Shown here piece after piece: positions 51,741 through 60,912 of a DNA stretch of 64,000 nt. This DNA is from Erysipelotrichaceae bacterium (lineage in GTDB: Bacteria > Bacillota_I > Bacilli_A > Erysipelotrichales > Erysipelotrichaceae). The notes below the pieces were generated by a model. That model was not told the origin of the DNA. It saw only the letters and a list, made by a program, of their open reading frames with translations, and ran no database searches. Position 1 is the first letter of the stretch. Each line of letters starts with the position of its first letter. Where the stretch lies: positions 96,319 through 160,318 of the forward strand of contig JAFRAB010000032.1 of NCBI GenBank assembly GCA_017405675.1, in the 5' to 3' direction. The position numbers were made by a program, and so were the translations under genes.

Positions 51741-53156
51741 TTACAGTATTTCGTCTACAGTCAGGATCATCTTCATCAGAAGCTTGATACCGGCCATATA
51801 TTCATCTATGCAGATGTTTTCATCAGGCTGGTGTGCTGAACCGTGTCCTTCAGGAAGAGCTGGTCTTACAGTTTCTTCTTTTCTTAATACGATACCGGTC
51901 GCAAATGCTCTCGGTAAAGCACCGGCATAAGTTCCGCCTTTGCCGATGAGGATCTGTTTCTCACTGTCGCCTGTTTCATCAACATAGACCTTCTTGATAG
52001 CCTGAATAACCGGTCCGTTAACATCCAGAGCATAGCCGTTGCTTCTCTCGATTATTTCAGTACTGAAGTCATTTTCTTCACACTTGGCTGTGATATTGGC
52101 TACCAGACGGTCATTTGAATCAGTAACGGCTCTGCGACAGTCATTTAACAGACTGACAATGCCGTTTTCAAATCTTAATACTGTTCCTGAGGAAACAGTC
52201 TGTCCTGAAATTTCATCAATGCAGTCAATACCCAGGAAGCTTCCATAGTAGTCAGCGTTGATATTGTTCAGGAAATCAAGGATCTTCTTGTCTTCTTCCT
52301 TTAATCCAGGCAGTTTTACCAGAGCATCTGTCAGTACATAAACAGCGTTCAGACCTCTTTCAGGTCCGGCAGCATGAGTTGTAACACCATGAGCAGTGAT
52401 TTCAATGCCCTTTTCAGTTTCCACAACATCAAAGCCTTCAGGCAGTTTGTCATATTCAATGGCTGTACCCTTTTTCAGAATACATACAGCCTTATTAGGA
52501 ACGATATTGAATGCTGAACCGGCATTCAGCCATACGAAATCATCAGATAATGGTTTCTTTGAAATAACAGCATATCTGACACGGCCGAATTCACCGCCGA
52601 CACCTGGGAATCCGGCATCAGGTACAAAGGTAAACTCAGGAGATTCATAGTGTTCTGTAAAGTATTCCATGTCTCCCATGCCAACTTCTTCATTGGTACC
52701 CAGCAGCAGAACCAGATTGTGTTTCAGATCGGCACCGGCTGCGCGCATAGCCTTCATGATATACAGACCACCGATAACGGCACTCTTGTTGTCACCGACA
52801 CCGCGGCCGAACAGGAAACCGTCTACAACTTTAGGTTCATATGGCTTGGTAATAGTCCAGTCTTCACCGGCAGGTACAACGTCAGTATGTCCCAGCATAC
52901 CAATGCTCTTTTCCTTGCCAAGGTCATATTTAACTTCGCCTACATAATATTCATAGTTATGGGTCTTAAAGCCTTCTTCTTCACCTCTGGCCAGCATATG
53001 GTCAATAACCTTACGGCAGCCAGGGCCAAACGGTGCAACCGGATCACCTTCCAGGGATACACTTTCGATGCTGCTTACAGCCATCAGATCCTTAACGATA
53101 TTATCTCTGTTTTCATCAATGTAACTGTTCAGTTTTTCAATCAGTTTTTCGTTCAT
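51741..53156 (-). CDS. pepV: PepV/Sapep-type M20 dipeptidase
   Basis: This 471-residue Mn2+/Zn2+ dipeptidase has the M20 metal and catalytic motifs in order: GHTDVVPAGEDW, GRGVGDNKSA, GTNEEVGMGDM and VPDAGFP, with a late His in GHGSAHQPDE. The lid domain fills the middle (~residues 190-390). It cleaves unsubstituted dipeptides in the cytosol. AAAGGG lies upstream of the ATG. It follows the GH5 gene by 29 bases with no terminator, so the two are probably co-transcribed, though I see no functional link. Confidence 0.9.
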   Translation of the reverse strand: MNEKLIEKLNSYIDENRDNIVKDLMAVSSIESVSLEGDPVAPFGPGCRKVIDHMLARGEEEGFKTHNYEYYVGEVKYDLGKEKSIGMLGHTDVVPAGEDWTITKPYEPKVVDGFLFGRGVGDNKSAVIGGLYIMKAMRAAGADLKHNLVLLLGTNEEVGMGDMEYFTEHYESPEFTFVPDAGFPGVGGEFGRVRYAVISKKPLSDDFVWLNAGSAFNIVPNKAVCILKKGTAIEYDKLPEGFDVVETEKGIEITAHGVTTHAAGPERGLNAVYVLTDALVKLPGLKEEDKKILDFLNNINADYYGSFLGIDCIDEISGQTVSSGTVLRFENGIVSLLNDCRRAVTDSNDRLVANITAKCEENDFSTEIIERSNGYALDVNGPVIQAIKKVYVDETGDSEKQILIGKGGTYAGALPRAFATGIVLRKEETVRPALPEGHGSAHQPDENICIDEYMAGIKLLMKMILTVDEIL

Positions 53157-53185
53157 ATATTAAGCCCTTTCTTTTTCTTAATATC

Positions 53186-54214
53186 TTATAACAGCTTTAT
53201 TACTTCGTCCAGCACATCGCTCATATGCTCATCAACGAAACCAAAGTCCTTTCCGCGATAGTTCCAGGCCGCTCTTCCTATGCCGTATTTCTCAAAAGTC
53301 TGATGGATCATCTGATACCATCTGACGATATCAGCTGTATCGACTCTGTCTACTACGCCATATTCACCGCAATACAGCCGGACATTTCTTTCTTCTGCAA
53401 CTTCCACAGCTTCCTGAAAAAGTCTGCTAAAGTATTCACTGCTTAACTGTGCTGCAGGATCAAAACCTTCTATGCCTACATAACGGCCATCCAGCAGTTT
53501 TTCTGCCCACTTCTTTATGTCCCCGTATGTCAGATCAGCACCGATTCTGAAATCCAGATCCATTGTCGGTATCCAGTAAGCCCCTTGATGGGTGAAAATC
53601 AGCGGTTCATAGCAATGAAAGTTATAAACGACGTTTTCATCATGCGGCCAGCAAAGATCTTTCAAAGCTTCAATGCTGTTGTTATAATAGCCGCCAATCA
53701 GGATTTTAATATCCGGACATATTTTTCTGATTCGTTCAATGCATTCAGTGGATATTCTGTTCCAGGCATCACAGTATTCCTTATCGGTAACTTCATTCAG
53801 CAGTTCAAAAGCCAGGTGATCTTTATATTTACCGAATCTCATAGCAAACTGTTCCCACAGCTTATAGAATCTTTCCTGATAACTGACATTTTCAAAAAAG
53901 CCTTCTTCTTTTTCCCCAAAGTCAAAACTGAAACCGAAGGTTTTATGCAGATCTAGCACGGCATTCATTCCGTATTTAATTGCCCAGCTTACTCCCTTAT
54001 CAATATATTCGAATCCTTTTTCCCTGTAATTTCCCTGCTCATCTTCAACCAGGTTATAGTCAACAGGAATGCGTATGTGATCAAGTCCCCATTCGCTGAT
54101 CCTTTTAATATCTTCTTCCTTTATGAAATTATCATAAGTCTGTTCGGTATTGTCACACTGTGACAGCCAGCCTCCCAGGTTTATACCACGGGTATATCCT
54201 TCAAACACTTTCAT
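53186..54214 (-). CDS. Intracellular GH5 glucanase, CelC-like
   Basis: This 342-residue enzyme lacks a signal peptide and resembles Clostridium thermocellum CelC (GH5_37) along its length. Landmarks are RGINLGGWLSQ near the N-terminus, DHIRIPVDY, the acid/base Glu in FELLNEV and the nucleophile Glu in YCGEYGV. A C-terminal AAWNYRGKDFG is also shared. It should hydrolyse short cello-oligosaccharides or mixed-linkage beta-glucan fragments after import. AAGGAG precedes the ATG. It lies between mntP and pepV on the minus strand and near the GPH symporter gene, so it may serve sugars imported by either carrier. Confidence 0.85.
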   Translation of the reverse strand: MKVFEGYTRGINLGGWLSQCDNTEQTYDNFIKEEDIKRISEWGLDHIRIPVDYNLVEDEQGNYREKGFEYIDKGVSWAIKYGMNAVLDLHKTFGFSFDFGEKEEGFFENVSYQERFYKLWEQFAMRFGKYKDHLAFELLNEVTDKEYCDAWNRISTECIERIRKICPDIKILIGGYYNNSIEALKDLCWPHDENVVYNFHCYEPLIFTHQGAYWIPTMDLDFRIGADLTYGDIKKWAEKLLDGRYVGIEGFDPAAQLSSEYFSRLFQEAVEVAEERNVRLYCGEYGVVDRVDTADIVRWYQMIHQTFEKYGIGRAAWNYRGKDFGFVDEHMSDVLDEVIKLL

Positions 54215-54250
54215 TGCTGTAAGCTCCTTTTTACCTATTTTACTACAAAA

Positions 54251-54279
54251 AAATATGCCCTGTGTAATAAGGCATATTT
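54251..54279 (-). terminator. Terminator of mntP
   Basis: AAATATGCC/GGCATATTT with an 11-base loop is followed by a T run on the minus strand. It overlaps the mntP stop codon. Confidence 0.87.
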
Positions 54280-54838
54280 ACTTAATTATTCCAAGATGTT
54301 CCAGCAGGATCTTTGCTCCAATTGAGATAAGAATGATACCGCCAACTATCTGAGCTCTGTTGCCAAGCCAGCCGCCGAATTTTCTGCCCAGAGCCACACC
54401 GGCTACCGAGAAACAGAAAGTGGTTACTCCTATCAGTGATACTGCTCCCCACAGATTCATCTGCAGGAAAGCAAAAGTCACACCTACTGCCAAAGCATCA
54501 ATACTCGTAGCAATAGCCAGAAGCAGCATTTCCTTGAATCCAACTTCATCAGTTACACTTTCCTGTTCACCTGATAATGCCTCTCTGATCATGTTACCGC
54601 CGATTATCGACAGCAGAATAAAGGCTATCCAGTGGTCTATGCTGACAACCAGAGATTCGAAGGAAGCAGCCAGATAATAACCGGCTACCGGCATCAAAGC
54701 CTGAAACAGACCGAAATACAAGCCGCAGATAATTGCTTTTCTAAGGTCAAACTTTTTCATGCAGAGACCTTTGCAGACAGACACGGCAAAAGCATCCATT
54801 GAAACACCTACAGCTATAACGAATATATCAAACCACAT
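54278..54838 (-). CDS. mntP: Manganese exporter MntP
   Basis: This 186-residue membrane protein has six helices and the two MntP repeats, each with a conserved Asp pattern: VGVSMDAFAVSVCKGL near the N-terminus and AIATSIDALAVGVTF in the second half. Members pump Mn2+ out of the cell. AAGGAGAC precedes the ATG. The ~70 bases between the GPH terminator and the start are too short for a yybP-ykoY manganese riboswitch, so regulation may be by a protein. It is a single-gene unit. Confidence 0.92.
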   Translation of the reverse strand: MWFDIFVIAVGVSMDAFAVSVCKGLCMKKFDLRKAIICGLYFGLFQALMPVAGYYLAASFESLVVSIDHWIAFILLSIIGGNMIREALSGEQESVTDEVGFKEMLLLAIATSIDALAVGVTFAFLQMNLWGAVSLIGVTTFCFSVAGVALGRKFGGWLGNRAQIVGGIILISIGAKILLEHLGIIK

Positions 54839-54906
54839 CTGTTCAGTCTCCTTATAAAACAGTACTATATAAGTTTAATCTTTTGCTATTCATAAAGCAA
54901 ATAAAA

Positions 54907-54930
54907 AAGATAACCATCTCTGGTTATCTT
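54907..54930 (-). terminator. Terminator of the GPH symporter gene
   Basis: AAGATAACC/GGTTATCTT with loop ATCTCT is followed by six T on the minus strand. Confidence 0.9.
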
Positions 54931-54937
54931 AGTTTTC

Positions 54938-56368
54938 TTATTCAACTATTTCGCCTTTCTGCATTCTTCTGTCATGCAGATCCTTGGTTACCTGTTCCTT
55001 CAGAGACTGAGGATACTTGATGAACAGCAGAGGAATGATATACAGGGCAGCACCAATAGCAGGACCGATCATGAACAGAGGCCAGATCCACTGCTGGAAC
55101 TTGGCAGATACACTTGCACCGGCAGCTATGGCTTCAGCATCATATTCCAGCCATGTCAGCAGGAAACCGGCAATAACTGTATTAAGAGCGGTAGAAATCT
55201 TATCACAGAAGGTCTGAGCGGCAAATGTAATAGCCTCAGCACGCTTTCCGGTCTTCCACTCCATGTAGTCAATTGAGTCACCCCATAAGGCTGTTCTGGC
55301 AATACCGAACATCTGCCCCGGAATGCTTCCCAAGGCAAACAGAATCGTAACGATCCAGATACGGTTGCCTTCAAAGCCAATCAGGAAAGCGACAACTCTG
55401 GTGACAACGCTGATGACGTTAGCCCAGATCAGGACATTTCTCATGCCTCCAACTTTCTTTGACAGGCTTGTAACAAGGAACATGCCTAAACCGGAGAACA
55501 TGTAGGCAATACCCGTCATGATGGTCATGACAGTCAGACCGCCGATCTCCTTGCCGAATAATGTTGCCTTAACGCTGTGTTCAAAGAAATAGGCACCAGG
55601 CACTGTCAGAGACAGACCGTTAAGAATATTTCCAAGTAATACCAGCATGACGATCTTATTGCTGAAGAGCATCTTCAGGTTTTCACGGAAAGACTCAGTC
55701 TTGGTTTCTTCCGTTACATGAATTCTTTCTTTTGCAGAAGCTGACAGAATACTGATGATCATGCCACCAAAACCGAATATGACAGCGGCACCGAAGTAGA
55801 TCTTCTGAGGACTCATGCCCTGGCTTCTTAACATATCCATGATAGTTGGGAAGACACCGACAACGGCGAAACCGATGGCAGCCAGGATTCTTCCTAACTG
55901 AGACAGCTTTTCTCTTTCTTCAGGTACATCTGTCATGACAGAAGTCATTGACCACATGCTGACATCCTGAATCGTAAAGATCATATCATAAAGCAGATAG
56001 AATATCAGAACATAGATGGCTTTAGGAATATCTCCCTTAAAGCCCCAGTCTGTAAACAGCATGATTACGATTATACCTACCACAATTGGTGTCAGGCGTA
56101 AGAACGGTCTGAATTTCTCCCCGTTTTTAAAAGTGTGGCGGTCAATCAGTGTCCCCATTAACGGGTCATTGACACCATCCCAGATACGGGCAATACCTAA
56201 AACGATACCAATGACTTTTCCTTCAATGTAAAGTACGTCTGTACAGAACACGAAGAACCAGCTCATCATCAGTGCACATGACAGGTTCTGACCGAAGATA
56301 CCGAAGGCATATTTCCACGCTTCTTTCTTACTGACGCGTCCGCCTTCAGTCAGCATTTTCTCACTCAT
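54938..56368 (-). CDS. Glycoside-pentoside-hexuronide (GPH) family sugar symporter
   Basis: This 476-residue MFS-type protein has about 12 membrane segments. The N-terminal helix pair is followed by RIWDGVNDPLMGTLIDRH, the diagnostic GPH loop, and the central cytoplasmic loop contains a charged helix. Such carriers import oligosaccharides or glycosides with Na+ or H+. I use the ATG at 56368 (MSEKM) because AGGGGA lies 8 bases upstream; the longer frame lacks a site. The nearby CelC-like GH5 suggests a beta-glucoside or cello-oligosaccharide substrate. Confidence 0.88.
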   Translation of the reverse strand: MSEKMLTEGGRVSKKEAWKYAFGIFGQNLSCALMMSWFFVFCTDVLYIEGKVIGIVLGIARIWDGVNDPLMGTLIDRHTFKNGEKFRPFLRLTPIVVGIIVIMLFTDWGFKGDIPKAIYVLIFYLLYDMIFTIQDVSMWSMTSVMTDVPEEREKLSQLGRILAAIGFAVVGVFPTIMDMLRSQGMSPQKIYFGAAVIFGFGGMIISILSASAKERIHVTEETKTESFRENLKMLFSNKIVMLVLLGNILNGLSLTVPGAYFFEHSVKATLFGKEIGGLTVMTIMTGIAYMFSGLGMFLVTSLSKKVGGMRNVLIWANVISVVTRVVAFLIGFEGNRIWIVTILFALGSIPGQMFGIARTALWGDSIDYMEWKTGKRAEAITFAAQTFCDKISTALNTVIAGFLLTWLEYDAEAIAAGASVSAKFQQWIWPLFMIGPAIGAALYIIPLLFIKYPQSLKEQVTKDLHDRRMQKGEIVE

Positions 56369-56532
56369 AAAATTATCCCCTAATCTACTCAGCCTATATA
56401 GCTGAGACATGAAATTTAACACAAAAAGAAACAGGACAACATACACATACGTTGTCTTTTTTACTTTAATTCAGGTTATTTTAAGTATTTGTGTTTCATC
56501 AGGTCAACTATTTACAACTTCATAATAAAATA

Positions 56533-56575
56533 GATAACTGTTTTTCTCAAGGCTTTCCTGTGAATTACAGTTATC
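56533..56575 (-). terminator. Long-loop hairpin at the 3' end of the YolD-like gene
   Basis: GATAACTGT/ACAGTTATC (9 bp, 25-base loop) overlaps the stop codon and is followed on the minus strand by TATTTTATTAT. A second, weaker hairpin GACAAC/GTTGTC with a T run lies at 56435-56460. The rest of the 200-base gap holds only the start region of the GPH gene. Confidence 0.55.
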
Positions 56576-56954
56576 CATTAAATACTTCTATAAGTTCCAG
56601 CGATCTGATATTCATGAATCTTATCGTTATATCATTAACTCTGACGTTTCTTTCATATGTATCAATACGGGTCACCTTACCTTCAAGTTCCCTGTAATAT
56701 CCCCGGTCATAATACACGATTTTTACAATATCACCTTTCTTCAGCACACTGAAACACTGATTCAGCTCATTCAGTTCATCCTCGGAAAGCTCCACCTTCT
56801 CATCCTTTATTCTGGTACTTTCCTTGATCATGTCACCATATCCGCTCAATGCAGCAAATGGAGCAAACTGCGCTGCACGCTGCCGGTTGCTCATATGAAA
56901 ACGATTGGGAACACCTTCATATTTGGTATTAATAATGTCATCATATTTTCCCAT
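56571..56954 (-). CDS. YolD-like protein
   Basis: This 127-residue protein has the YolD-family segment MSNRQRAAQFAPFAALSGY near residues 21-39. An SH3-like beta domain follows (SVLKKGDIVKIVYYDRGYY). In Bacillota, YolD-like proteins are usually encoded beside a Y-family polymerase (UvrX/DinB type) and linked to the DNA-damage response. No polymerase gene is in this window, so the gene is an orphan. GGAGG precedes the ATG. Confidence 0.83.
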   Translation of the reverse strand: MGKYDDIINTKYEGVPNRFHMSNRQRAAQFAPFAALSGYGDMIKESTRIKDEKVELSEDELNELNQCFSVLKKGDIVKIVYYDRGYYRELEGKVTRIDTYERNVRVNDITIRFMNIRSLELIEVFNG

Positions 56955-57015
56955 TATCCTGCCTCCGACTGCGTTGAATATACTTGATTTATATTCTAGT
57001 AACTTTAATATAACA

Positions 57016-57789
57016 TTAATCTATTCTTTTGGCAATCTCCCAGGCCAGATAAAAATATTTCAGACGGGAATCCATTTCCAGATTTCCCAGTATTCTCCTG
57101 CTCCAGGAAGAATCAAGTGAATCAGCAGCATAGACAAACTGATACAGTTCAATACCGCGGAAATCACACATAGCCTGCAGCCGGCTGCATTCCATTTCAA
57201 CACATATACAGCCCTGTTCAACGCGTTTATTACGGTTATTAACAGTTTCACGATAAAAGGCATCAGTAGTCCATGTTTTACCCTTTACATAACCGACTTC
57301 CAGCTGTTCCATCATCTCAGCCAGTTTATCAGCATTTTTAACGGTTATGAAATCGGAAGCCGGAGCATAATGATAGCTTGTTCCTTCATCCCTGTAAGCT
57401 TCATCCGGTATTATTACCCTGCCTGCAGGCAGATCAACCAGTGATCCGCAGGAACCAAATACTATGAAGTTACGGCAGTTAAACAGCGTTCTTATTTCTT
57501 CCAGAATCGCTGTTGCCGCAGGAGCGCCAATGCCGCACAGTATCACGCCTATATCCGTATTCCTGATCCTGTATATAGGATTTTTGCCCGCAGCAGAGCC
57601 GACCTGCAGCACATCATGAAGTATTTCAATCGTTCCCTTCTCATAAAGCGATTTTATGAGATTACAGGAGAAAGTCACGATGAAAGTACTGATTCTGAAC
57701 TGGGCAGCCAGAATCAGAGCTTCCTGACTGATAGCATCCCGCGGTGATATCATGGCAGGGCTTCTGTCATCAAAGGCCTTGTCTATCAT
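57016..57789 (-). CDS. Purine/uridine phosphorylase superfamily protein
   Basis: This 257-residue protein has the PNP_UDP_1 fold: IGVILCGIGAPAATAILEE, NFIVFGSCGSL and the active-site segment VEMECSRLQAMCDFR, with an Asp in YAADSLD near the C-terminus. It should phosphorolyse a nucleoside to base plus ribose 1-phosphate. The base preference is not readable. I use the ATG at 57789 because GAGGAGT precedes it; the upstream GTG lies inside the GNAT gene's end. The gap to the GNAT gene is 4 bases. Confidence 0.83.
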   Translation of the reverse strand: MIDKAFDDRSPAMISPRDAISQEALILAAQFRISTFIVTFSCNLIKSLYEKGTIEILHDVLQVGSAAGKNPIYRIRNTDIGVILCGIGAPAATAILEEIRTLFNCRNFIVFGSCGSLVDLPAGRVIIPDEAYRDEGTSYHYAPASDFITVKNADKLAEMMEQLEVGYVKGKTWTTDAFYRETVNNRNKRVEQGCICVEMECSRLQAMCDFRGIELYQFVYAADSLDSSWSRRILGNLEMDSRLKYFYLAWEIAKRID

Positions 57790-57793
57790 AAAA

Positions 57794-58567
57794 CTACTCC
57801 TCACCTTTCCTGATTATCGTCCAGTTACCAATGTCACGGTAACCCAGTTTCTTATATATTCTGGCGGCAGCTGGATTTACGTAGAACAGACATGGCATTT
57901 TCCCTTCCTTCAGCAGATCATTGGAAAGCCTGCCTACCACTTTGGAAGCATAACCTCTGCCGCGGTAATCCTCATCCGTACCAACACCGACTATCATGGC
58001 CAGTCCTTCACATTCAGCTGTTGTGGAAGCCAGAGAGACCAGCTTGTCATTGACCTTTATGCCGTAATATCTGCCGGACTGTGTCTCAAACTTCTCCATT
58101 ATTGAATCCCGGGAACGTGTATTCAAGGCAAATACGCTGTTGCTGAGTTCAAGTATCTGACTGACATCTTCAGCACCGAGCCTTTTCACAAGACCGTCAT
58201 CAGATACCTCGCACGGATCACTGAGGCTGGCAAAATGACAGTAGGTACTGCAGCCGAAACTGCTGAAATCATATTTCTCCAGCAGTGCCGTTTCACCGGA
58301 TATATTGTTGACCTCATATTCTCTGAGCAGTTTTTCTGCAAACAGTCTGTCAAGCCTGCCATTATATGACTGCAGACACATGTTATCACGGTAAACCAGA
58401 TAAACACTGATTATTTCACCGTTCTCTTCTTCCATGAACACATGCTGAAAATCACTTTCAAACCCGAAGTTGTGAATGTCACCGATAAAGAACAGATTAA
58501 GACAGGAATCCCTGTACAGGTATTCCAGCAGTGTTTTTCTGTCTACTTCCGCACATTTTCTTATCAT
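57794..58567 (-). CDS. GNAT-family N-acetyltransferase
   Basis: This 257-residue protein has a C-terminal GNAT domain (about 125-250) with the acetyl-CoA pyrophosphate loop TDEDYRGRGYASKVV. A final YKKLGYRDIGNW is typical. The N-terminal ~115 residues form a separate, probably degenerate GNAT-like half, as in the two-domain members. AAGGAG precedes the ATG. It is upstream of the nucleoside phosphorylase gene and probably co-transcribed. The substrate is unknown. Confidence 0.82.
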   Translation of the reverse strand: MIRKCAEVDRKTLLEYLYRDSCLNLFFIGDIHNFGFESDFQHVFMEEENGEIISVYLVYRDNMCLQSYNGRLDRLFAEKLLREYEVNNISGETALLEKYDFSSFGCSTYCHFASLSDPCEVSDDGLVKRLGAEDVSQILELSNSVFALNTRSRDSIMEKFETQSGRYYGIKVNDKLVSLASTTAECEGLAMIVGVGTDEDYRGRGYASKVVGRLSNDLLKEGKMPCLFYVNPAAARIYKKLGYRDIGNWTIIRKGEE

Positions 58568-58630
58568 CTCATTTCTCCTTTCAGCATGTTTTTCTTAATT
58601 GTAACATCATTGTCATCTATGTAAAACAAA

Positions 58631-58645
58631 ACCGGCTCAGCCGGT
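58631..58645 (-). terminator. Terminator of the liv-UROD operon
   Basis: ACCGGC/GCCGGT with loop TCA is followed on the minus strand by TTTTGTTTTAC. It lies just past the second UROD-like gene. Confidence 0.8.
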
Positions 58646-58648
58646 CTG

Positions 58649-59641
58649 TTACTTTTCAGTTATTTCATCAATTGCTTCCCTGATGTATTTCAGGGTTACG
58701 GTATTAAGCGGATATCTGATTACACATCCCGGTGAGAGTATGTGATGAACTCCGCCCATTACTTTCCAGCAATGCTGTATCTGTTCTCTGATCCGGTCAT
58801 GATTGCTTTCAGTGATGTCTCCTCTTATGATTCCGCCCATCAGACACTTATTCATCTTCCTGGCTTCTTCAATGGTCGGCAGCGATTCACCGGCATGCCA
58901 GTTGAAGATATCTACCGGATATTCCTTAAGAATATCGTACATGATATCTGAGCCATGACAGTGTACTGCATCGGCAAAGCCATCACTGGCTTCCAGAACC
59001 TGCTTATCATAGTATGCCCCAAACTCCTTGAACACTTCTTCAGAGCAAACAGAGTAATTACTCATCTGCGTAGCAAAGTAGACGCCTGAAGCCCCAAGTC
59101 TGATGGCTTCCTTTACCAGTTCTACTGTTGATTCGGTAATAGCCTGCAAAGCCTTATGTATATCTTCAGTCTGTCCGGTAGCTATATGCTCCAGCACCTT
59201 TCCGCCGCACAGTTTATTGGCAGTGGTAAACGGTGAGAATACGGTAAACAGTACCGGAACTTCTTCATCTTTAACCATATCCAGTAACAGTTTCAGAGAA
59301 TACAGTTCCCTTTTCAGAGCTACTGACTCATCAATTGAAACAGGCTTGATTTTCTTCCAGTCATCAATGGTATTCACCGGAGTAGAAACAACTTTGGAAA
59401 CACCGCCTTTTGCTACTTCGGAATAGTCGACTATACAGCCGAAATCTTCCACGGCATACATGCCGTTATTCATGGTCTTGATCAGATCAATGTCATATTC
59501 CTTATAGAACTGATATGTCGTTTCTGCCAGTTTAACCGGATCAAGGTCAATTCCCGGCAGGTGTGTCCACATGGCATATGGCTGTCTGTCAGTCTTCAAA
59601 CCGTTAACAGCGTTATAAATACGTTCTTTCTTTGTAACCAT
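58649..59641 (-). CDS. Uroporphyrinogen-decarboxylase-fold methyltransferase-like protein B
   Basis: This 330-residue protein belongs to the HemE/MtaA superfamily but lacks the context of heme biosynthesis. The zinc-site candidates are HCHG (around residue 226-229) and the Cys in LSPGCVI (near 305), resembling the His/Cys zinc ligands of MtaA/CmuA-type methyltransferases, though His stands where HxCG has Cys. Its ATG overlaps the stop of the cyuA-like gene (TAATG). It is the last gene of the liv-UROD operon. It may move a methyl group from or to a thiol or corrinoid, but no corrinoid protein gene is in view. Confidence 0.78.
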   Translation of the reverse strand: MVTKKERIYNAVNGLKTDRQPYAMWTHLPGIDLDPVKLAETTYQFYKEYDIDLIKTMNNGMYAVEDFGCIVDYSEVAKGGVSKVVSTPVNTIDDWKKIKPVSIDESVALKRELYSLKLLLDMVKDEEVPVLFTVFSPFTTANKLCGGKVLEHIATGQTEDIHKALQAITESTVELVKEAIRLGASGVYFATQMSNYSVCSEEVFKEFGAYYDKQVLEASDGFADAVHCHGSDIMYDILKEYPVDIFNWHAGESLPTIEEARKMNKCLMGGIIRGDITESNHDRIREQIQHCWKVMGGVHHILSPGCVIRYPLNTVTLKYIREAIDEITEK

Positions 59642-60912
59642 TAATCCTCCAGCATGATATGCAGAATTTCCAGGTCCGTACTCTTCATTCCTTCACGTCC
59701 CATTCTGCCGACTGCCTTAACAGTCTCGTCATCATCACTCTTTACAATACCTTCACCCGGTCTGTATCTTAAGCCTTTCTCAGCCATTTTCATGCCCTGT
59801 AAGGCTGCTTCAATACTTAATGATATCTTACCGGCACAGCTGCTTTTGGCGCCGTCACAGACCATTCCGCCAATTGTAGCCATGGCGTTTATCATGGTAT
59901 CAGCAATCATCTGGCGGCTCCCGCCTTTAAGCCAGCAGATACCGCATCCTGCACCGGCACCGGCACTTACTGCACCGCAATAAGCACTCAGATAACCGAT
60001 GTATTTCTTCTGATGCAGAGCCATCAGATTAGCCAGTACCAGAGCTCTTAAAAGCTTATCATGAGAAACATTCATCTCTTTAGCATATTCGATGACCGGT
60101 AAAGAAACCGTCATGCCCTGATTACCGCTTCCGGAGTTGATTACTACCGGCATGGCGCATCCGTTCATACGGGCATCACTTCCAGCAGCCGCTGCTGCTC
60201 TGGCACGTATAACAATACTGTCACCGTATTCATCCAGCAGTGTTCTGCCTACTTTTTCGCCCCATTTACCGGTTAATCCTTCCAGTGATATGGCGGTATT
60301 GTCAGCTATCTGCCTTTCAATTGTTTCCCTGACATCATCAAGATCAACTGTTTCAGCATATTCAATAATGTCATTGATATTCATCAGATCAGTTTCAATG
60401 CCCACAACAGCATCACGGTCAAAATCCTGACTGTAGATAACTTCATCATTCTTTACGATTTTGGTAACGTTGGTATGAGTCTGAGCTATTTCCACTTCGG
60501 CAGTGTTATAGCCTTTTCTGACTTTTATCAGTATATACAGAGGAGGTACTTTTTCTGCCAGGATCGTTTTTACCCTGATATGCTCAAGCGCATCGTACAA
60601 AGCCTTTCTACCTTCATCATCCACATGGCTGATGACCTGCAGACTGGCATTTTCATCACCGGCAACTATTCCCAGTAAAGCTGCTGCTTTAATGCCCTTT
60701 AAGCCGCCGCTGTTAGGTACTACAACAGCCTTAACATTCTTTACGATATTGCCGCTGCAGTATATTTCCACTTCTTCAGGTATTTCGCCCAATACACCTC
60801 TGGCTTTGGCTGCTGCCAGTGCCAGTGCAATGGGCTCTGTACACCCCGTTGCTTCAATCAGCTCCCGTTTTAACAGAGCAGTGTATTCATTATAAACTTC
60901 CCTACTCAGCAT
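59641..60912 (-). CDS. L-cysteine desulfidase/serine dehydratase-like Fe-S lyase (CyuA family)
   Basis: This 423-residue protein is of the UPF0597/CyuA type. The N-terminal EATGCTEPIALALAAAKARG holds the first Cys (C24). The C-terminal half has GAGAGCGICWLKGG and GGMVCDGAKSSCAGK, which with C24 can hold a 4Fe-4S cluster. Family members break L-cysteine into pyruvate, sulfide and ammonia, or act on related beta-substituted amino acids. I use the ATG at 60912, which overlaps the upstream UROD gene by 11 bases, rather than a TTG further up. It lies between two UROD-like genes in an operon with a Liv importer. Confidence 0.83.
   Translation of the reverse strand: MLSREVYNEYTALLKRELIEATGCTEPIALALAAAKARGVLGEIPEEVEIYCSGNIVKNVKAVVVPNSGGLKGIKAAALLGIVAGDENASLQVISHVDDEGRKALYDALEHIRVKTILAEKVPPLYILIKVRKGYNTAEVEIAQTHTNVTKIVKNDEVIYSQDFDRDAVVGIETDLMNINDIIEYAETVDLDDVRETIERQIADNTAISLEGLTGKWGEKVGRTLLDEYGDSIVIRARAAAAAGSDARMNGCAMPVVINSGSGNQGMTVSLPVIEYAKEMNVSHDKLLRALVLANLMALHQKKYIGYLSAYCGAVSAGAGAGCGICWLKGGSRQMIADTMINAMATIGGMVCDGAKSSCAGKISLSIEAALQGMKMAEKGLRYRPGEGIVKSDDDETVKAVGRMGREGMKSTDLEILHIMLED

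Noticed and set aside
54839..54906. Possible yybP-ykoY manganese riboswitch upstream of mntP
   Set aside because: Only ~70 bases lie between the upstream terminator and mntP, and no three-way junction could be drawn.
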